Part shown: piece by piece, positions 24,205 through 32,689 of the stretch
How positions within the stretch are numbered: position 1 is the stretch's first letter
Layout: each line of letters begins with the position of its first letter
DNA from: Cryobacterium sp. PH29-G1
GTDB taxonomy: Bacteria; Actinomycetota; Actinomycetes; Actinomycetales; Microbacteriaceae
Direction of reading: 5' to 3'
Length of the DNA stretch: 64,000 nucleotides
NCBI RefSeq assembly: GCF_030063365.1
Contig: NZ_JASISY010000001.1
Location: forward strand, 248,001 to 312,000
Position numbers and translations under genes: made by a program
Notes under the pieces: model-generated
The model's database searches: none
The model's input: the letters and a program-made list of their open reading frames with translations, nothing else
Told to the model about the DNA's origin: nothing

Positions 24205-24986
24205 GCCACGATCACCTCAAGGCCCGCGTCGGCGAATGCCGCAAGGTTCTCGGCCGAGATTCCGGCGTCGGTGATGAGCGCGCTGAACTGATCCAGCGCC
24301 CCGAGTGCGGCGAAGGCCACCAGCCCGATCTTGCTCGAATCCGCCACGAGCACGGCCCGGCTCGCGCGCCCGGCCATGAGCGTGTTGACGGCGGCTTCAC
24401 GTTCGTCGTTCACGGTGGCGCCGATGACGGCATCGATGCCGTTCACGCCGATGAACGCCAGGTCGAGCCGCACGTGGGCGAGCACCGATTCGGCGTAGGC
24501 GCCGACGAGTTCGTAGGAGCGGGCGTGCACGACGCCGCCGGTGACCACGGTTTTGATCTGCGGCCGCATCGCGAGTTGCGCGGCAATATTGATCGCGTTC
24601 GTGACCACCGTGAGGTTGGCGTGCGGGCTGGCCTCGGCGATGTCGGAGCGGGAACTCAGCACGCCGGCGATCGCCGTGCTGGTCGTGCCTCCGCACAGAC
24701 CGACCACGTCGCCGCGTGTCACGAGTGCGCTCGCCGCCCGGGCGATCTGCAGTTTTTCCGGCGCGTGCCGCTCCTGTTTGTAGCGCGCCGGCAGGTCGTA
24801 GGCGACGGATTGCCCGATCGCGCCGCCGCGGGTGCGGGTGAGCAGCTGCTGCTCGGCCAGGGTGTCGAGGTCGCGGCGTGCGGTCGCGGCCGAGACACCG
24901 AGCCGTGTGATGATGTCGTCAACTTCCACCTGACCCGAATCGGCGAGCAGATCGAGCACGGCAGCGAGCCGTTCCGCGCGGTTCAT
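24201..24986 (-). CDS. DeoR-family transcriptional regulator of amino-sugar genes
   Basis: A 261-residue DeoR protein. The HTH is at about 5-55 (RLAAVLDLLADSGQVEVDDI, VSAATARRDLDTLAEQQLL) with the family tail RTRGGA. The sugar-phosphate sensing domain has GLCGGTTSTAIAG, NLTVVTNAINIAAQL, FIGVNGIDAV and LVADSSKIG. The start at 24986 overlaps the kinase stop (ATGA). A long upstream extension reads the kinase in another frame and is not used. It probably represses its own operon and nagB through the inverted repeats at 25949-25978 and 21902-21936, with an amino-sugar phosphate as inducer. Confidence 0.9.
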   Translation of the reverse strand: MNRAERLAAVLDLLADSGQVEVDDIITRLGVSAATARRDLDTLAEQQLLTRTRGGAIGQSVAYDLPARYKQERHAPEKLQIARAASALVTRGDVVGLCGGTTSTAIAGVLSSRSDIAEASPHANLTVVTNAINIAAQLAMRPQIKTVVTGGVVHARSYELVGAYAESVLAHVRLDLAFIGVNGIDAVIGATVNDEREAAVNTLMAGRASRAVLVADSSKIGLVAFAALGALDQFSALITDAGISAENLAAFADAGLEVIVA

Positions 24987-25927
24987 GCGTTCTCCTTCAG
25001 ACGTGCCCTGGCCTGCAGTGCTGCGCCGAGCAGCCCGGCGTTTTCGCCGAGCAGGGCGGGCTTCAGCAGCGGATGTCGGTGAAACGTCAACAGCGCGTCC
25101 ACCCGTTTTTGAAGCGGATCGAATAGGGCCGGCCCCGCCTGGGCGAGGCCGCCGCCGATTACGATCGCGTCCGGCGCCAGCACCGCGGCGAGTTGGGCAA
25201 TGGTCAGTGCCAGGGCATCGAGCGCTTCGCCCCAGATTTGCTGAGCGATCGGGTCGCCGGCTTCGGCGAACTCGAGCACGCCGCGGGCGCCGTGCGGGGG
25301 AGTGTCGGTGAGCTCCTCGTAGCGGCGCGCAATGGCGCCCGCCGAGGCCACCGTTTCGAGGCAGCCGCGGGCGCCGCACGCGCACGGCAGACCGCGCGGG
25401 TCGACGATAGAGTGCCCCAGCTCTCCGGCAAAACCGCCCGCGCTGTGCAGGCGGCCGCCGAGAAGGATGGAGCAGGAGAGTCCAGTACCGATCACGATCA
25501 CAATCACATCCGAGAATCCGCGGGCAGCGCCGAGGGCCACTTCGGCCGCGCCGGCCGCGCGGGCGTCGTGGCAGAAGGTAGTGGGCAGCCCGAGGGCCGA
25601 GCTGGCGAGCTGCCGAAACGGCACCTCGGTCCAGTTCAGGTTGACGGCCCGGTGCACGAGACCCCGGGAATCGTCAATGATTCCGGGGGCGATCAGACCG
25701 ACCGCGAGCGGGGTCACCTGGTCAAAGTCACGGGTCAAAGAAGTGGCGAGCTGCTGCAGCTGGCCCAGCACAGCATCCGCCGTGGCGTCCTCGGACACGA
25801 TCGTCGGTACCCGACGCAGCCCGAGCAACTGCCCCGCTTCGTCGATCAGTGCTCCCTTGATGTCGGTGCCGCCGATGTCGAAGGCGAGCACCGGCGCGCC
25901 GGGTCCGAGCGGTAACGCGTGTGCCAT
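24983..25927 (-). CDS. ROK-family sugar kinase (probable N-acetylglucosamine kinase)
   Basis: A 314-residue ROK kinase. LAFDIGGTDIKGALID is the ATP-binding start and the catalytic Asp is in CHDARAAG. VIVIGTG is present, and the zinc motif ELGHSIVDPRGLPCACGARGCLE (CxCGxxGCxE) is complete. It is first in the operon with deoR and nagA, so phosphorylation of GlcNAc (entering without a PTS) is the likely role. Glucokinase or N-acetylmannosamine kinase activity is the alternative. The start lies 22 bases from a strong inverted repeat. Confidence 0.87.
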   Translation of the reverse strand: MAHALPLGPGAPVLAFDIGGTDIKGALIDEAGQLLGLRRVPTIVSEDATADAVLGQLQQLATSLTRDFDQVTPLAVGLIAPGIIDDSRGLVHRAVNLNWTEVPFRQLASSALGLPTTFCHDARAAGAAEVALGAARGFSDVIVIVIGTGLSCSILLGGRLHSAGGFAGELGHSIVDPRGLPCACGARGCLETVASAGAIARRYEELTDTPPHGARGVLEFAEAGDPIAQQIWGEALDALALTIAQLAAVLAPDAIVIGGGLAQAGPALFDPLQKRVDALLTFHRHPLLKPALLGENAGLLGAALQARARLKENA

Positions 25928-25948
25928 CGGGGTCCAAAGGTGATCGGT

Positions 25949-25978
25949 AGTGATTGAAGAGAGGGTCTTTCAATCACT
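25949..25978. promoter_or_regulatory. Candidate operator of the kinase-deoR-nagA operon
   Basis: A perfect inverted repeat, AGTGATTGAA (25949-25958) and TTCAATCACT (25969-25978), with a 10-base spacer, 22 bases before the kinase ATG. The half-site GTGATTGA also occurs upstream of nagB. Confidence 0.65.
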
Positions 25979-26017
25979 GTAGTCGCGCTCTGCGCAGCAT
26001 GAATTCTCGCTGGATTG

Positions 26018-26047
26018 TTGACACCGGCGCGCAGGGGTGCCTATGGT
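26018..26047 (+). promoter_or_regulatory. Candidate sigma-70 type promoter of the ROK/ABC operon
   Basis: TTGACA at 26018-26023 and TATGGT at 26042-26047, 18 bases apart. They sit just ahead of the palindrome at 26058-26086 and about 70 bases before the ROK start codon. Confidence 0.55.
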
Positions 26048-26057
26048 GAAGTCACTT

Positions 26058-26086
26058 GCCTTTATGAAAACGAGTTTCATAAAGGC
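26058..26086. promoter_or_regulatory. ROK operator palindrome
   Basis: Perfect 12-base arms GCCTTTATGAAA (26058-26069) and TTTCATAAAGGC (26075-26086) around ACGAG. The position just downstream of the promoter suits autorepression by the ROK regulator encoded 28 bases further on. Confidence 0.75.
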
Positions 26087-26113
26087 TCACTATGATGTGA
26101 GAGAGGAACGACG

Positions 26114-27448
26114 ATGGCCTTGCCCTCACACCACGAACGCGAAATGCTGTCTTTTCGCCAGCGGAATTCCGCCGCCTGTATCGGCGCCCTCCGCGATCAC
26201 CGGGTCCTCACAGTCAGCGAACTGGCACGCATGACCGGACTCTCCCGCCCCACGGTCGAATCAATCGTCGCCGACTTCGAAACCCACGGCCTGGTCGCCG
26301 ACGAGCCACAGACCGAACCACACGGCGGGCCCGTTGCTACGACCAAGGGGCGGCCCGCCCGCCGCATCGTGTTCAACGCCGCGGCCGGTTACGTCGCCGG
26401 CATCGACTTGGGGCTGCACCGCGTCACGGTGCTCGTTAGCGACCTTGCCGGCACCATCGTCGGCGCCGTGCTGCGCGACGTCGACACCGACGTCACCGGT
26501 GCTGAGCTCGTGACCCTCGCGGTCGGCGCGCTGCACAGCGCGCTCGACGACCTCGGACTCGAGGCGAGCCGCCTGACCGCCGCTACCGTGTGCATCTCCG
26601 GCATAGTGGATGCCTCCGGTCGAGTTCTGCAGAGCAACGTGCTGCCCGAGTGGAACGGCCAGGACCTGGCCGCGGCCCTCAGCTTTCGGCTCGGCTGCCC
26701 GGTCGCGGTAGAAAACGACGTCAATATGGCCGCACTCGGTGAAGTTCATGCCGGCGCAGCGCAGACCGCGGACGATGTCGTCTTCATCATGGTCGGCCAC
26801 CGGATCAGCGCCGCGATCATCCTCAGCGGCACCCTGCACCGCGGAAGCAATTTTGCTGCGGGCGAGGTCGGCGACTTGGAGTCGACCGGCTGGGGATATC
26901 AGGATATCCACGAGACTAGCGTGCTCGGAGCGTTTCTGGGACGCAGTCCCGAGGACGTCTTCGCTGCAGCCGACGCCGGGGACATCGACGCCGGGAATCT
27001 CGTCACCCAGTTCGCGCACCGGATTATTCGCGGCATCGCCGTGGTTGGGCTCACGGTAGATCCTGACCTCATCGTGATCGGTGGTGGGCTCTCCGCCTCC
27101 GGTCCCGTGCTGCTCGGTGCGCTCCAGCGTGAGCTGGCCCAACTAGTCAGCCGCAGCACCCAACCGCCCTTGGTTTCTGGAACCCTCGGCCGGAACGGAG
27201 TCGCTCTCGGTGGCCTCGTGCGTGCCTTCGAAATCGTGTCGGAGCGGCTGTACGGCTCGCGCGACATTGCCGTGCCGCGTTTGCGCGTGCCGAACGTGGC
27301 CGTGGGCCCGGCCGACATCCAGACCGACGGCGCGGCCGATTCCGCCCACGACTTTCCCCTCGACACGGCCCCGTTCGGCGACCGCCTGGCGGCTTTCGCG
27401 AACGCCGACTTCATCGACCGTCCATCACACAGCAAGGGATCCCAATGA
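26114..27448 (+). CDS. ROK-family transcriptional repressor
   Basis: A 444-residue regulator: an N-terminal winged HTH (about 15-65; VLTVSELARMTGLSRPTVES) plus a ROK sugar-binding domain (AGIDLGLHRVTVLVSDLAG, VENDVNMAALGE, VIGGGLSASG). The CxCGxxGC zinc motif of the kinases is lacking; its place holds GEVGDLESTGWGY. It is therefore probably a sensor without kinase activity. It is coupled by ATGA overlap to the sugar-binding protein gene, and the palindrome upstream suggests autoregulation of the whole importer operon. Confidence 0.88.
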   Translation: MALPSHHEREMLSFRQRNSAACIGALRDHRVLTVSELARMTGLSRPTVESIVADFETHGLVADEPQTEPHGGPVATTKGRPARRIVFNAAAGYVAGIDLGLHRVTVLVSDLAGTIVGAVLRDVDTDVTGAELVTLAVGALHSALDDLGLEASRLTAATVCISGIVDASGRVLQSNVLPEWNGQDLAAALSFRLGCPVAVENDVNMAALGEVHAGAAQTADDVVFIMVGHRISAAIILSGTLHRGSNFAAGEVGDLESTGWGYQDIHETSVLGAFLGRSPEDVFAAADAGDIDAGNLVTQFAHRIIRGIAVVGLTVDPDLIVIGGGLSASGPVLLGALQRELAQLVSRSTQPPLVSGTLGRNGVALGGLVRAFEIVSERLYGSRDIAVPRLRVPNVAVGPADIQTDGAADSAHDFPLDTAPFGDRLAAFANADFIDRPSHSKGSQ

Positions 27449-28722
27449 GAAGAATCACCAGGCTGGCGCCACTGGCGCTCGTCGCCGCGCTCGCGCTGAC
27501 CTCCTGTTCAGCGTCGGCGGCATCAGAGGAACCAATCACCGAGAGTTCCGAAGCATCGATCAGCTACGCGGTCTGGGACGAAAACCAGGTTCCGGCGCTG
27601 GAGGCGAACATCGCCGCGTTCAACGAGATCTACCCGAACATCGAGGTGAAGATCGATATCACCCCGTGGGCGCAGTATTGGACAAAATTGCAGACGCAGG
27701 CCTCCGGCGGCACCCTGCCTGACGTGTTCTGGATGAATGGCCCGAATTTTCAGCTCTACGCGGCCAACGATCAGCTTGAGCCGATGACCAATCTCATCGA
27801 CGCCGGCGATGTCGACCCGGCCAACTATGTCGAGGTACTCAACGAGCTGTACTCCTACGACGACGTGCAGTACGGCATGCCGAAGGACTTCGACACCGTA
27901 GCTCTCTGGTACAACAAGGCCATTCTCGCCGAGGCGGGCGTGGCAACGCCCGACGATACCTGGACCTGGGACGATTTCCACACCGCGGCCAAGACGGTCA
28001 GTGACACGCTCGCCGACCAGGGTGTGTACGGCGTCGCGACCGGTCTGACGGGCGGCCAGGAAGGCTACTACAACACGATCCTGCAAGCCGGCGGCTTCGT
28101 GCTCTCCGACGACGGCACCACAAGCGGCTACGACGACCCGAAAACGATTCGGGGCTTGCAGTTCTGGGCCGACCTCATCGCCGACGGCTCGAGCCCGAGC
28201 CTGCAGCAGCTTTCCGACACCCCGCACAATGCCTGGTTCACCAGCAGTAAGACGGCCTTCTTTTGGTCGGGCACCTGGAGTGTCTCTGAGCTGGCCGCGG
28301 CGAGCAACACCCTCGATCTCAATGTTGCTCCGCTGCCGCAGGACGAGAAGCAAGCCACCGTCATTCACGGCGTCGCAAACGTCGTCTCGGCCAACAGCCC
28401 GAACAAATCCGCTGCCCAGGCATTTCAGGCTTATCTCGGAGGCGAAGAGGCGCAGACGCTGCAGGCCGAAATGGGCGCCGCCAACCCCGCGTTCATCGGT
28501 GCCGGCCAGGCATTTCTTGACTCGGTCGACCACTTCGACCTTCAGGTCTTCATCGACGAAGCCGACAATTACGCCTACCCATTCCCGGTCTCGAAGGACA
28601 CAGCCGCGTGGAGCACGATCGAAAACGAACTGCTGCCGCAGGCCTTCTCCGGTGCCCGCACCGTTGAAGACGTCGCCGGTGAGCTCGCCACGCGCATGAA
28701 CGAAGCGCTGGCCAAGGAATGA
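27445..28722 (+). CDS. Sugar ABC transporter substrate-binding lipoprotein (CUT1 type)
   Basis: A 425-residue extracellular solute-binding protein (family 1). The lipoprotein signal ends LTSC near residue 23. Then AVWDENQVPALEANIAAFNE, the carbohydrate-pocket region LPDVFWMNGPNF, YGMPKDFDTVALWYNK and FFWSGTWSV follow. It overlaps the ROK gene by 4 bases and the first permease by 4. A di- or oligosaccharide, or an inositol/sugar-derived ligand, is expected; the two dehydrogenases downstream suggest an oxidisable polyol or amino sugar. Confidence 0.9.
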   Translation: MRRITRLAPLALVAALALTSCSASAASEEPITESSEASISYAVWDENQVPALEANIAAFNEIYPNIEVKIDITPWAQYWTKLQTQASGGTLPDVFWMNGPNFQLYAANDQLEPMTNLIDAGDVDPANYVEVLNELYSYDDVQYGMPKDFDTVALWYNKAILAEAGVATPDDTWTWDDFHTAAKTVSDTLADQGVYGVATGLTGGQEGYYNTILQAGGFVLSDDGTTSGYDDPKTIRGLQFWADLIADGSSPSLQQLSDTPHNAWFTSSKTAFFWSGTWSVSELAAASNTLDLNVAPLPQDEKQATVIHGVANVVSANSPNKSAAQAFQAYLGGEEAQTLQAEMGAANPAFIGAGQAFLDSVDHFDLQVFIDEADNYAYPFPVSKDTAAWSTIENELLPQAFSGARTVEDVAGELATRMNEALAKE

Positions 28723-29687
28723 CCCTTCGCACCGGGAGCATGGTCGGCGAGAGCCGTGCTCCCGCCGCCCACCCGGTGCCTGTCGCAGCCCCGAAAGCCC
28801 CGAAAGCACGACCTAAGGGATTCGATGGCTACTGGCCGTGGCTGTTCGTGCTGCCCACCCTGTTCGGCGTGCTTGGCTTCTATATCTGGCCGATCATCCA
28901 GACCGGGTACCTAAGCTTCACCGAAACCGGCCCGTTCGGCGGCGAAGAATTCATCGGAGTCGACAACTACCAAACCATGTTGGCCGACGGCAACGTCGGC
29001 CAAGCCCTGACCAACACGCTGGTCTACACGATCATCGTGCTGGCCGGTATTCCGATTGCCCTGCTCATGGCCAACCTGGTCAACCAGCCCGGCCTGCGCT
29101 TCGCTTCCTTCTACCGGGTGCTGTTCTTCATGCCCTACATCGCGATGCCCACCGCGGTTGCCCTGGTCTGGCGCATGATCTACAACGGTGATTTCGGCAT
29201 TCTGAACTGGATGCTCTCGCTCGTCGGAATCGACGGGCCGTACTGGACCTCGACTCCCGGTTTCGCCATCGTCTCGGTCGGCATCGTCGGAATGTGGGCC
29301 TCGCTCGGCTTCGGCATCATCATTCTCGGCGCCGCGCTCAAGAACATCTCGCCCGAGTACTACGAGGCGGCGCAGCTCGATGGCGCCACCAGATGGAAGC
29401 AGTTCACCGCGATTACCGTGCCGCTCGTGACGCCGAGCCTGTTCTTCGTCACGATCATCTCGGTGATCAACGGGTTCCAGCTGTTCGACCTGCTGTACGC
29501 CATCATGGGCCAGTACAATCCGGCCCTGGTTCAGAGTCAGTCGCTCGTTTATATCTTCTACAACCAGGCCTTCATCCAGAACGACAAGGGCTACGCCGCC
29601 GCGATCGGAATGCTCATTCTCGTGGTGATCGGCATCGTCACCTTCTTCCAGTTCCGCATGCAGAAAAAGTGGGTGAACTATGTCTAA
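28719..29687 (+). CDS. Sugar ABC transporter permease (MalF-like)
   Basis: A 322-residue permease with six main hydrophobic segments. The EAA loop that contacts the ATPase is YYEAAQLDGATRWKQFTAIT, near residue 230. It starts by ATGA overlap with the binding protein gene and ends overlapping the second permease by 8 bases. Confidence 0.91.
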   Translation: MTLRTGSMVGESRAPAAHPVPVAAPKAPKARPKGFDGYWPWLFVLPTLFGVLGFYIWPIIQTGYLSFTETGPFGGEEFIGVDNYQTMLADGNVGQALTNTLVYTIIVLAGIPIALLMANLVNQPGLRFASFYRVLFFMPYIAMPTAVALVWRMIYNGDFGILNWMLSLVGIDGPYWTSTPGFAIVSVGIVGMWASLGFGIIILGAALKNISPEYYEAAQLDGATRWKQFTAITVPLVTPSLFFVTIISVINGFQLFDLLYAIMGQYNPALVQSQSLVYIFYNQAFIQNDKGYAAAIGMLILVVIGIVTFFQFRMQKKWVNYV

Positions 29688-30522
29688 AGAGTCCTTCTCC
29701 CCAGCCCAGCAGGGTGCCAACAGCGTGCGCACCCACCTGGTGCTCGGCATCATCGGCTTCATCATGGTGTTCCCGTTCCTCTGGCAGCTCATCATCTCGC
29801 TCTCCACCAACGACCAGGTCATGAGCGTGCCGCCCACCTTCTGGCCCGGTGACCTGCAATGGGGAAACTTCGTCGACGTCTTCACGAAGCTGCCGTTCTT
29901 CGATCAGTTCGGCGTCTCGGTCGGCATCACCGTGATTCGGGTGATCGGTCAGGTCGTGCTCTGTTCCATGGCGGGTTATGCCTTCGCCCGCATGCGCTTT
30001 CGCGGTCGGGGAATTTTTCTTGGCGTGATTCTCTCGATACTCATGGTGCCGCCGCAGGTCTACCTCATCCCGCAGTTCCAGATCATTCAAAATCTCGGCC
30101 TGCTCAACACCATTCTGGGCATCGCCCTGCCGGGTATCTTCAGCGCCTTCGGCGTATTCCTGATGCGGCAGATCTTTCTCGGCCTGCCGCTTGAACTCGA
30201 AGAGGCAGCTCGACTTGACGGCGCCAACCCCTTCCAAATTTTCTACAAGATCATGTTGCCGCTCGCCACCCCCGGCATCAGCGCCCTCGTCATCATCACA
30301 ACACTGTGGTCATGGAACGACTTGCTCTGGCCGCTCGTCGTCACGACCTACGCCGAGAAGATGCCGCTCTCGGCGGGTCTGGCCACCCTGGCCGGCAGCA
30401 TCACAACCGATTACCCCGTCATGATGGCCGCGAGTGTACTCGCCATGGCCCCCGTGCTCATCCTCTTCATCGCATTGCAGCGTCGCGTCGTCGACGGCCT
30501 CGCCTTCAGCGGTTCGAAGTAG
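29680..30522 (+). CDS. Sugar ABC transporter permease (MalG-like)
   Basis: A 280-residue permease with six hydrophobic segments and the EAA loop ELEEAARLDGANPFQIFYKI near residue 175. It pairs with the preceding permease. No ATPase gene is in the operon, so a shared MsiK/UgpC-type ATPase encoded elsewhere is presumably used, as is usual for CUT1 importers in actinobacteria. Confidence 0.91.
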   Translation: MSKESFSPAQQGANSVRTHLVLGIIGFIMVFPFLWQLIISLSTNDQVMSVPPTFWPGDLQWGNFVDVFTKLPFFDQFGVSVGITVIRVIGQVVLCSMAGYAFARMRFRGRGIFLGVILSILMVPPQVYLIPQFQIIQNLGLLNTILGIALPGIFSAFGVFLMRQIFLGLPLELEEAARLDGANPFQIFYKIMLPLATPGISALVIITTLWSWNDLLWPLVVTTYAEKMPLSAGLATLAGSITTDYPVMMAASVLAMAPVLILFIALQRRVVDGLAFSGSK

Positions 30523-30533
30523 CGCCCCTATAC

Positions 30534-31529
30534 ATGTCTGGATCCTTCGTGAATCTCTCCATTGGCCTCATCGGTGCCGGCGGCATCACCCACGTGCACA
30601 TTCCGGCCTGGCTCGCACTCGGCGCGCGGGTCACGGTGTTCTCGCTGGAAGGGTCAGCCGCAGTCGCCGCGCACTATGGCGTTGGCGTCGCTGATTCCCT
30701 CGACGAACTGTTCGACAACTGTGACGTCGTCGATATCTGCACCCCCACCGCCACCCACTACCGCATCGCTGAACGAGCGCTGCGTGCTGGTAAGCACGTG
30801 ATCTGCGAGAAACCCATCGCACTCACCGAAGCGGATGCCGACGCTCTCGCCGAGCTCGCAGCCTTCGTCGGCAAGCAGCTGCACCCGGCGCACGTGGTGC
30901 GCTACTTCGCCGAGTATGCCCTGGCCCAACAAGCGGTCGCCGCCGGCCAGGTCGGCGAACCGGCCATTCTGCGCTTCAGCCGTATCGGCGAGTTTCCGAC
31001 CTGGTCGAGCTGGTTCGCAGACGCCGAACAATCGGGCGGAATTGTGCTGGACCAGATGATCCACGACCTCGACATTGCCCGCTGGATCGCCGGTGAGGTG
31101 ACCGAGGTCTACGCCGTGAAATCCGCTGGCGACGGATGCGAGACCGCGCAGGTCGTGCTCACCCACGCGAGTGGCGCGCTCAGTTACGTCACCGGTGTGT
31201 GGGGCGCCCCGGGCACCACCTTCGCCACGAGCTTCTCGATCGCCGGGTCGCGGGGGATACTCACCCACGATTCCCGAACGGATGCCTCGCTTCGCTTCGA
31301 TCTGGGCGCCCCGCCCATCGGCACGCATTCCATGCGCCCCGACACGTCCCTCGGCGAAAGCCCGTACCTCACCGAATTGCGCGAGTTTGCTGCGGCGATT
31401 TCCGGGGGAGCAACCCCGCGGGTCAGTCTCGGTGATGCCACCCGCGCGGTCGGATTGGCCGTCGCCGCGATCGAGTCGATCGCAACCGGACGAACCGTGT
31501 CGGTGTCGCGTCAGACGGTGTCGGCATGA
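30534..31529 (+). CDS. Gfo/Idh/MocA-family oxidoreductase
   Basis: A 331-residue NAD(P)-dependent dehydrogenase. The Rossmann start is IGLIGAGGITHVHIPAW, VDICTPTATHY and the signature CEKPIALTEADAD (EKP) follow, and the C-terminal domain has GGIVLDQMIHDLDIARWI. The start is the ATG at 30534, or a GTG at 30550 closer to the Rossmann strand. It is in the importer operon, so it probably acts on the imported sugar or polyol. Confidence 0.88.
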   Translation: MSGSFVNLSIGLIGAGGITHVHIPAWLALGARVTVFSLEGSAAVAAHYGVGVADSLDELFDNCDVVDICTPTATHYRIAERALRAGKHVICEKPIALTEADADALAELAAFVGKQLHPAHVVRYFAEYALAQQAVAAGQVGEPAILRFSRIGEFPTWSSWFADAEQSGGIVLDQMIHDLDIARWIAGEVTEVYAVKSAGDGCETAQVVLTHASGALSYVTGVWGAPGTTFATSFSIAGSRGILTHDSRTDASLRFDLGAPPIGTHSMRPDTSLGESPYLTELREFAAAISGGATPRVSLGDATRAVGLAVAAIESIATGRTVSVSRQTVSA

Positions 31530-32578
31530 GCGCCATCCCGGCGACAACGGTGCCAGGGGCGCGCCCCCTGCGCGTGGCCCTCATGTCCTTCGCCCACGTG
31601 CACGCCGCCGCGTATGCGAGCCTGCTTCAAGCGATGCCGCAGGTCGAACTGCGCGCGTCCGATCCCGACAGCGCGACGTCACCGGTGGGTGAACGGCGCG
31701 GACAAGACCTCGCCGACGACCTCGGTGTGGCCTACGTCGACAGTTACGCCGAGCTGCTGGCCTGGCGGCCCGACGCCGTCATTGTCACGAGTGAGAACGC
31801 CCGGCATCGCCCGCTCGTGGAGGCTGCAGCACAGGCGGGCGCCGCCGTGCTCTGTGAGAAGCCGCTCGCCACGACCCTCGACGATGCCTTCGCCATGCAG
31901 GCCGCCTGTGATGCGGCCGGTGTCACCCTGATGACCGCCTACCCGGTGCGGTTTTCGCCTGCTTTCGCCCGGCTGCGCGAGCTCGTCACCGCCGGTGGTC
32001 TGGGCACTCTGCTCGCCGCGACGGGCACCAACAACGGGCAGATTCCGGTCGGCGACCGCGCCTGGTTCACCGACCCAGCGCTGTCCGGCGGGGGCGCCAT
32101 GGTCGACCACATCGTGCACGTCGCCGACCTGCTCGACGCCCTCACCGGGCTCACACCCGTCACTGTGCGGGCAGTGGCTAACCGTATTCTGCACGGCGAG
32201 AAGCCCGAGGTGCGCGCCGAGACCGGGGGACTGGTTACCATCGGCTACGCCGGCGGCTTCATCGCCACGGTCGATTGTTCCTGGAGCCAGCCCGACAGCG
32301 CGCCGACCTGGGGCGGACTCACCCTGCAGGTGGTCGGCACGCGGGGCATCGCCGACATCGACCCCTTTGCGCAGCACGTGGGCGGCGTCGGACCGGCGGG
32401 CGCGGTGTACCTGGCATACGGCACGAACACCGACGAACTACTTCTGGCTGAGTTTTTGCACGCGGTGCGCGACGGGCGGGCGGGGCAGCCTGACGGCGGT
32501 GCCGGCATCCGCTCGCTGAAAATCGTGCTCGCCGCGCAGGAGTCGGCTCGCACGGGCGCGGTTGTGTCGGTCCGGTAA
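31526..32578 (+). CDS. Gfo/Idh/MocA-family oxidoreductase
   Basis: A 350-residue relative of the preceding enzyme, coupled to it by ATGA overlap. It has VALMSFAHVHAAAYASLLQA (a less canonical nucleotide-binding loop), CEKPLATTLDDAFAMQ and GGGAMVDHIVHVADLL. Having two such dehydrogenases in one importer operon suggests successive or paired oxidation and epimerisation of one substrate. Confidence 0.88.
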   Translation: MSAIPATTVPGARPLRVALMSFAHVHAAAYASLLQAMPQVELRASDPDSATSPVGERRGQDLADDLGVAYVDSYAELLAWRPDAVIVTSENARHRPLVEAAAQAGAAVLCEKPLATTLDDAFAMQAACDAAGVTLMTAYPVRFSPAFARLRELVTAGGLGTLLAATGTNNGQIPVGDRAWFTDPALSGGGAMVDHIVHVADLLDALTGLTPVTVRAVANRILHGEKPEVRAETGGLVTIGYAGGFIATVDCSWSQPDSAPTWGGLTLQVVGTRGIADIDPFAQHVGGVGPAGAVYLAYGTNTDELLLAEFLHAVRDGRAGQPDGGAGIRSLKIVLAAQESARTGAVVSVR

Positions 32579-32689
32579 AACAATCACGGCGGGTTTGCCC
32601 GCGGAGTTGAGATTACGTCATAATCGCAGGGCGTGTCCGATTTTCGGGCCGAACAGGTACCAGTTCCGAAACCGAGTCGGAGGCTATAC

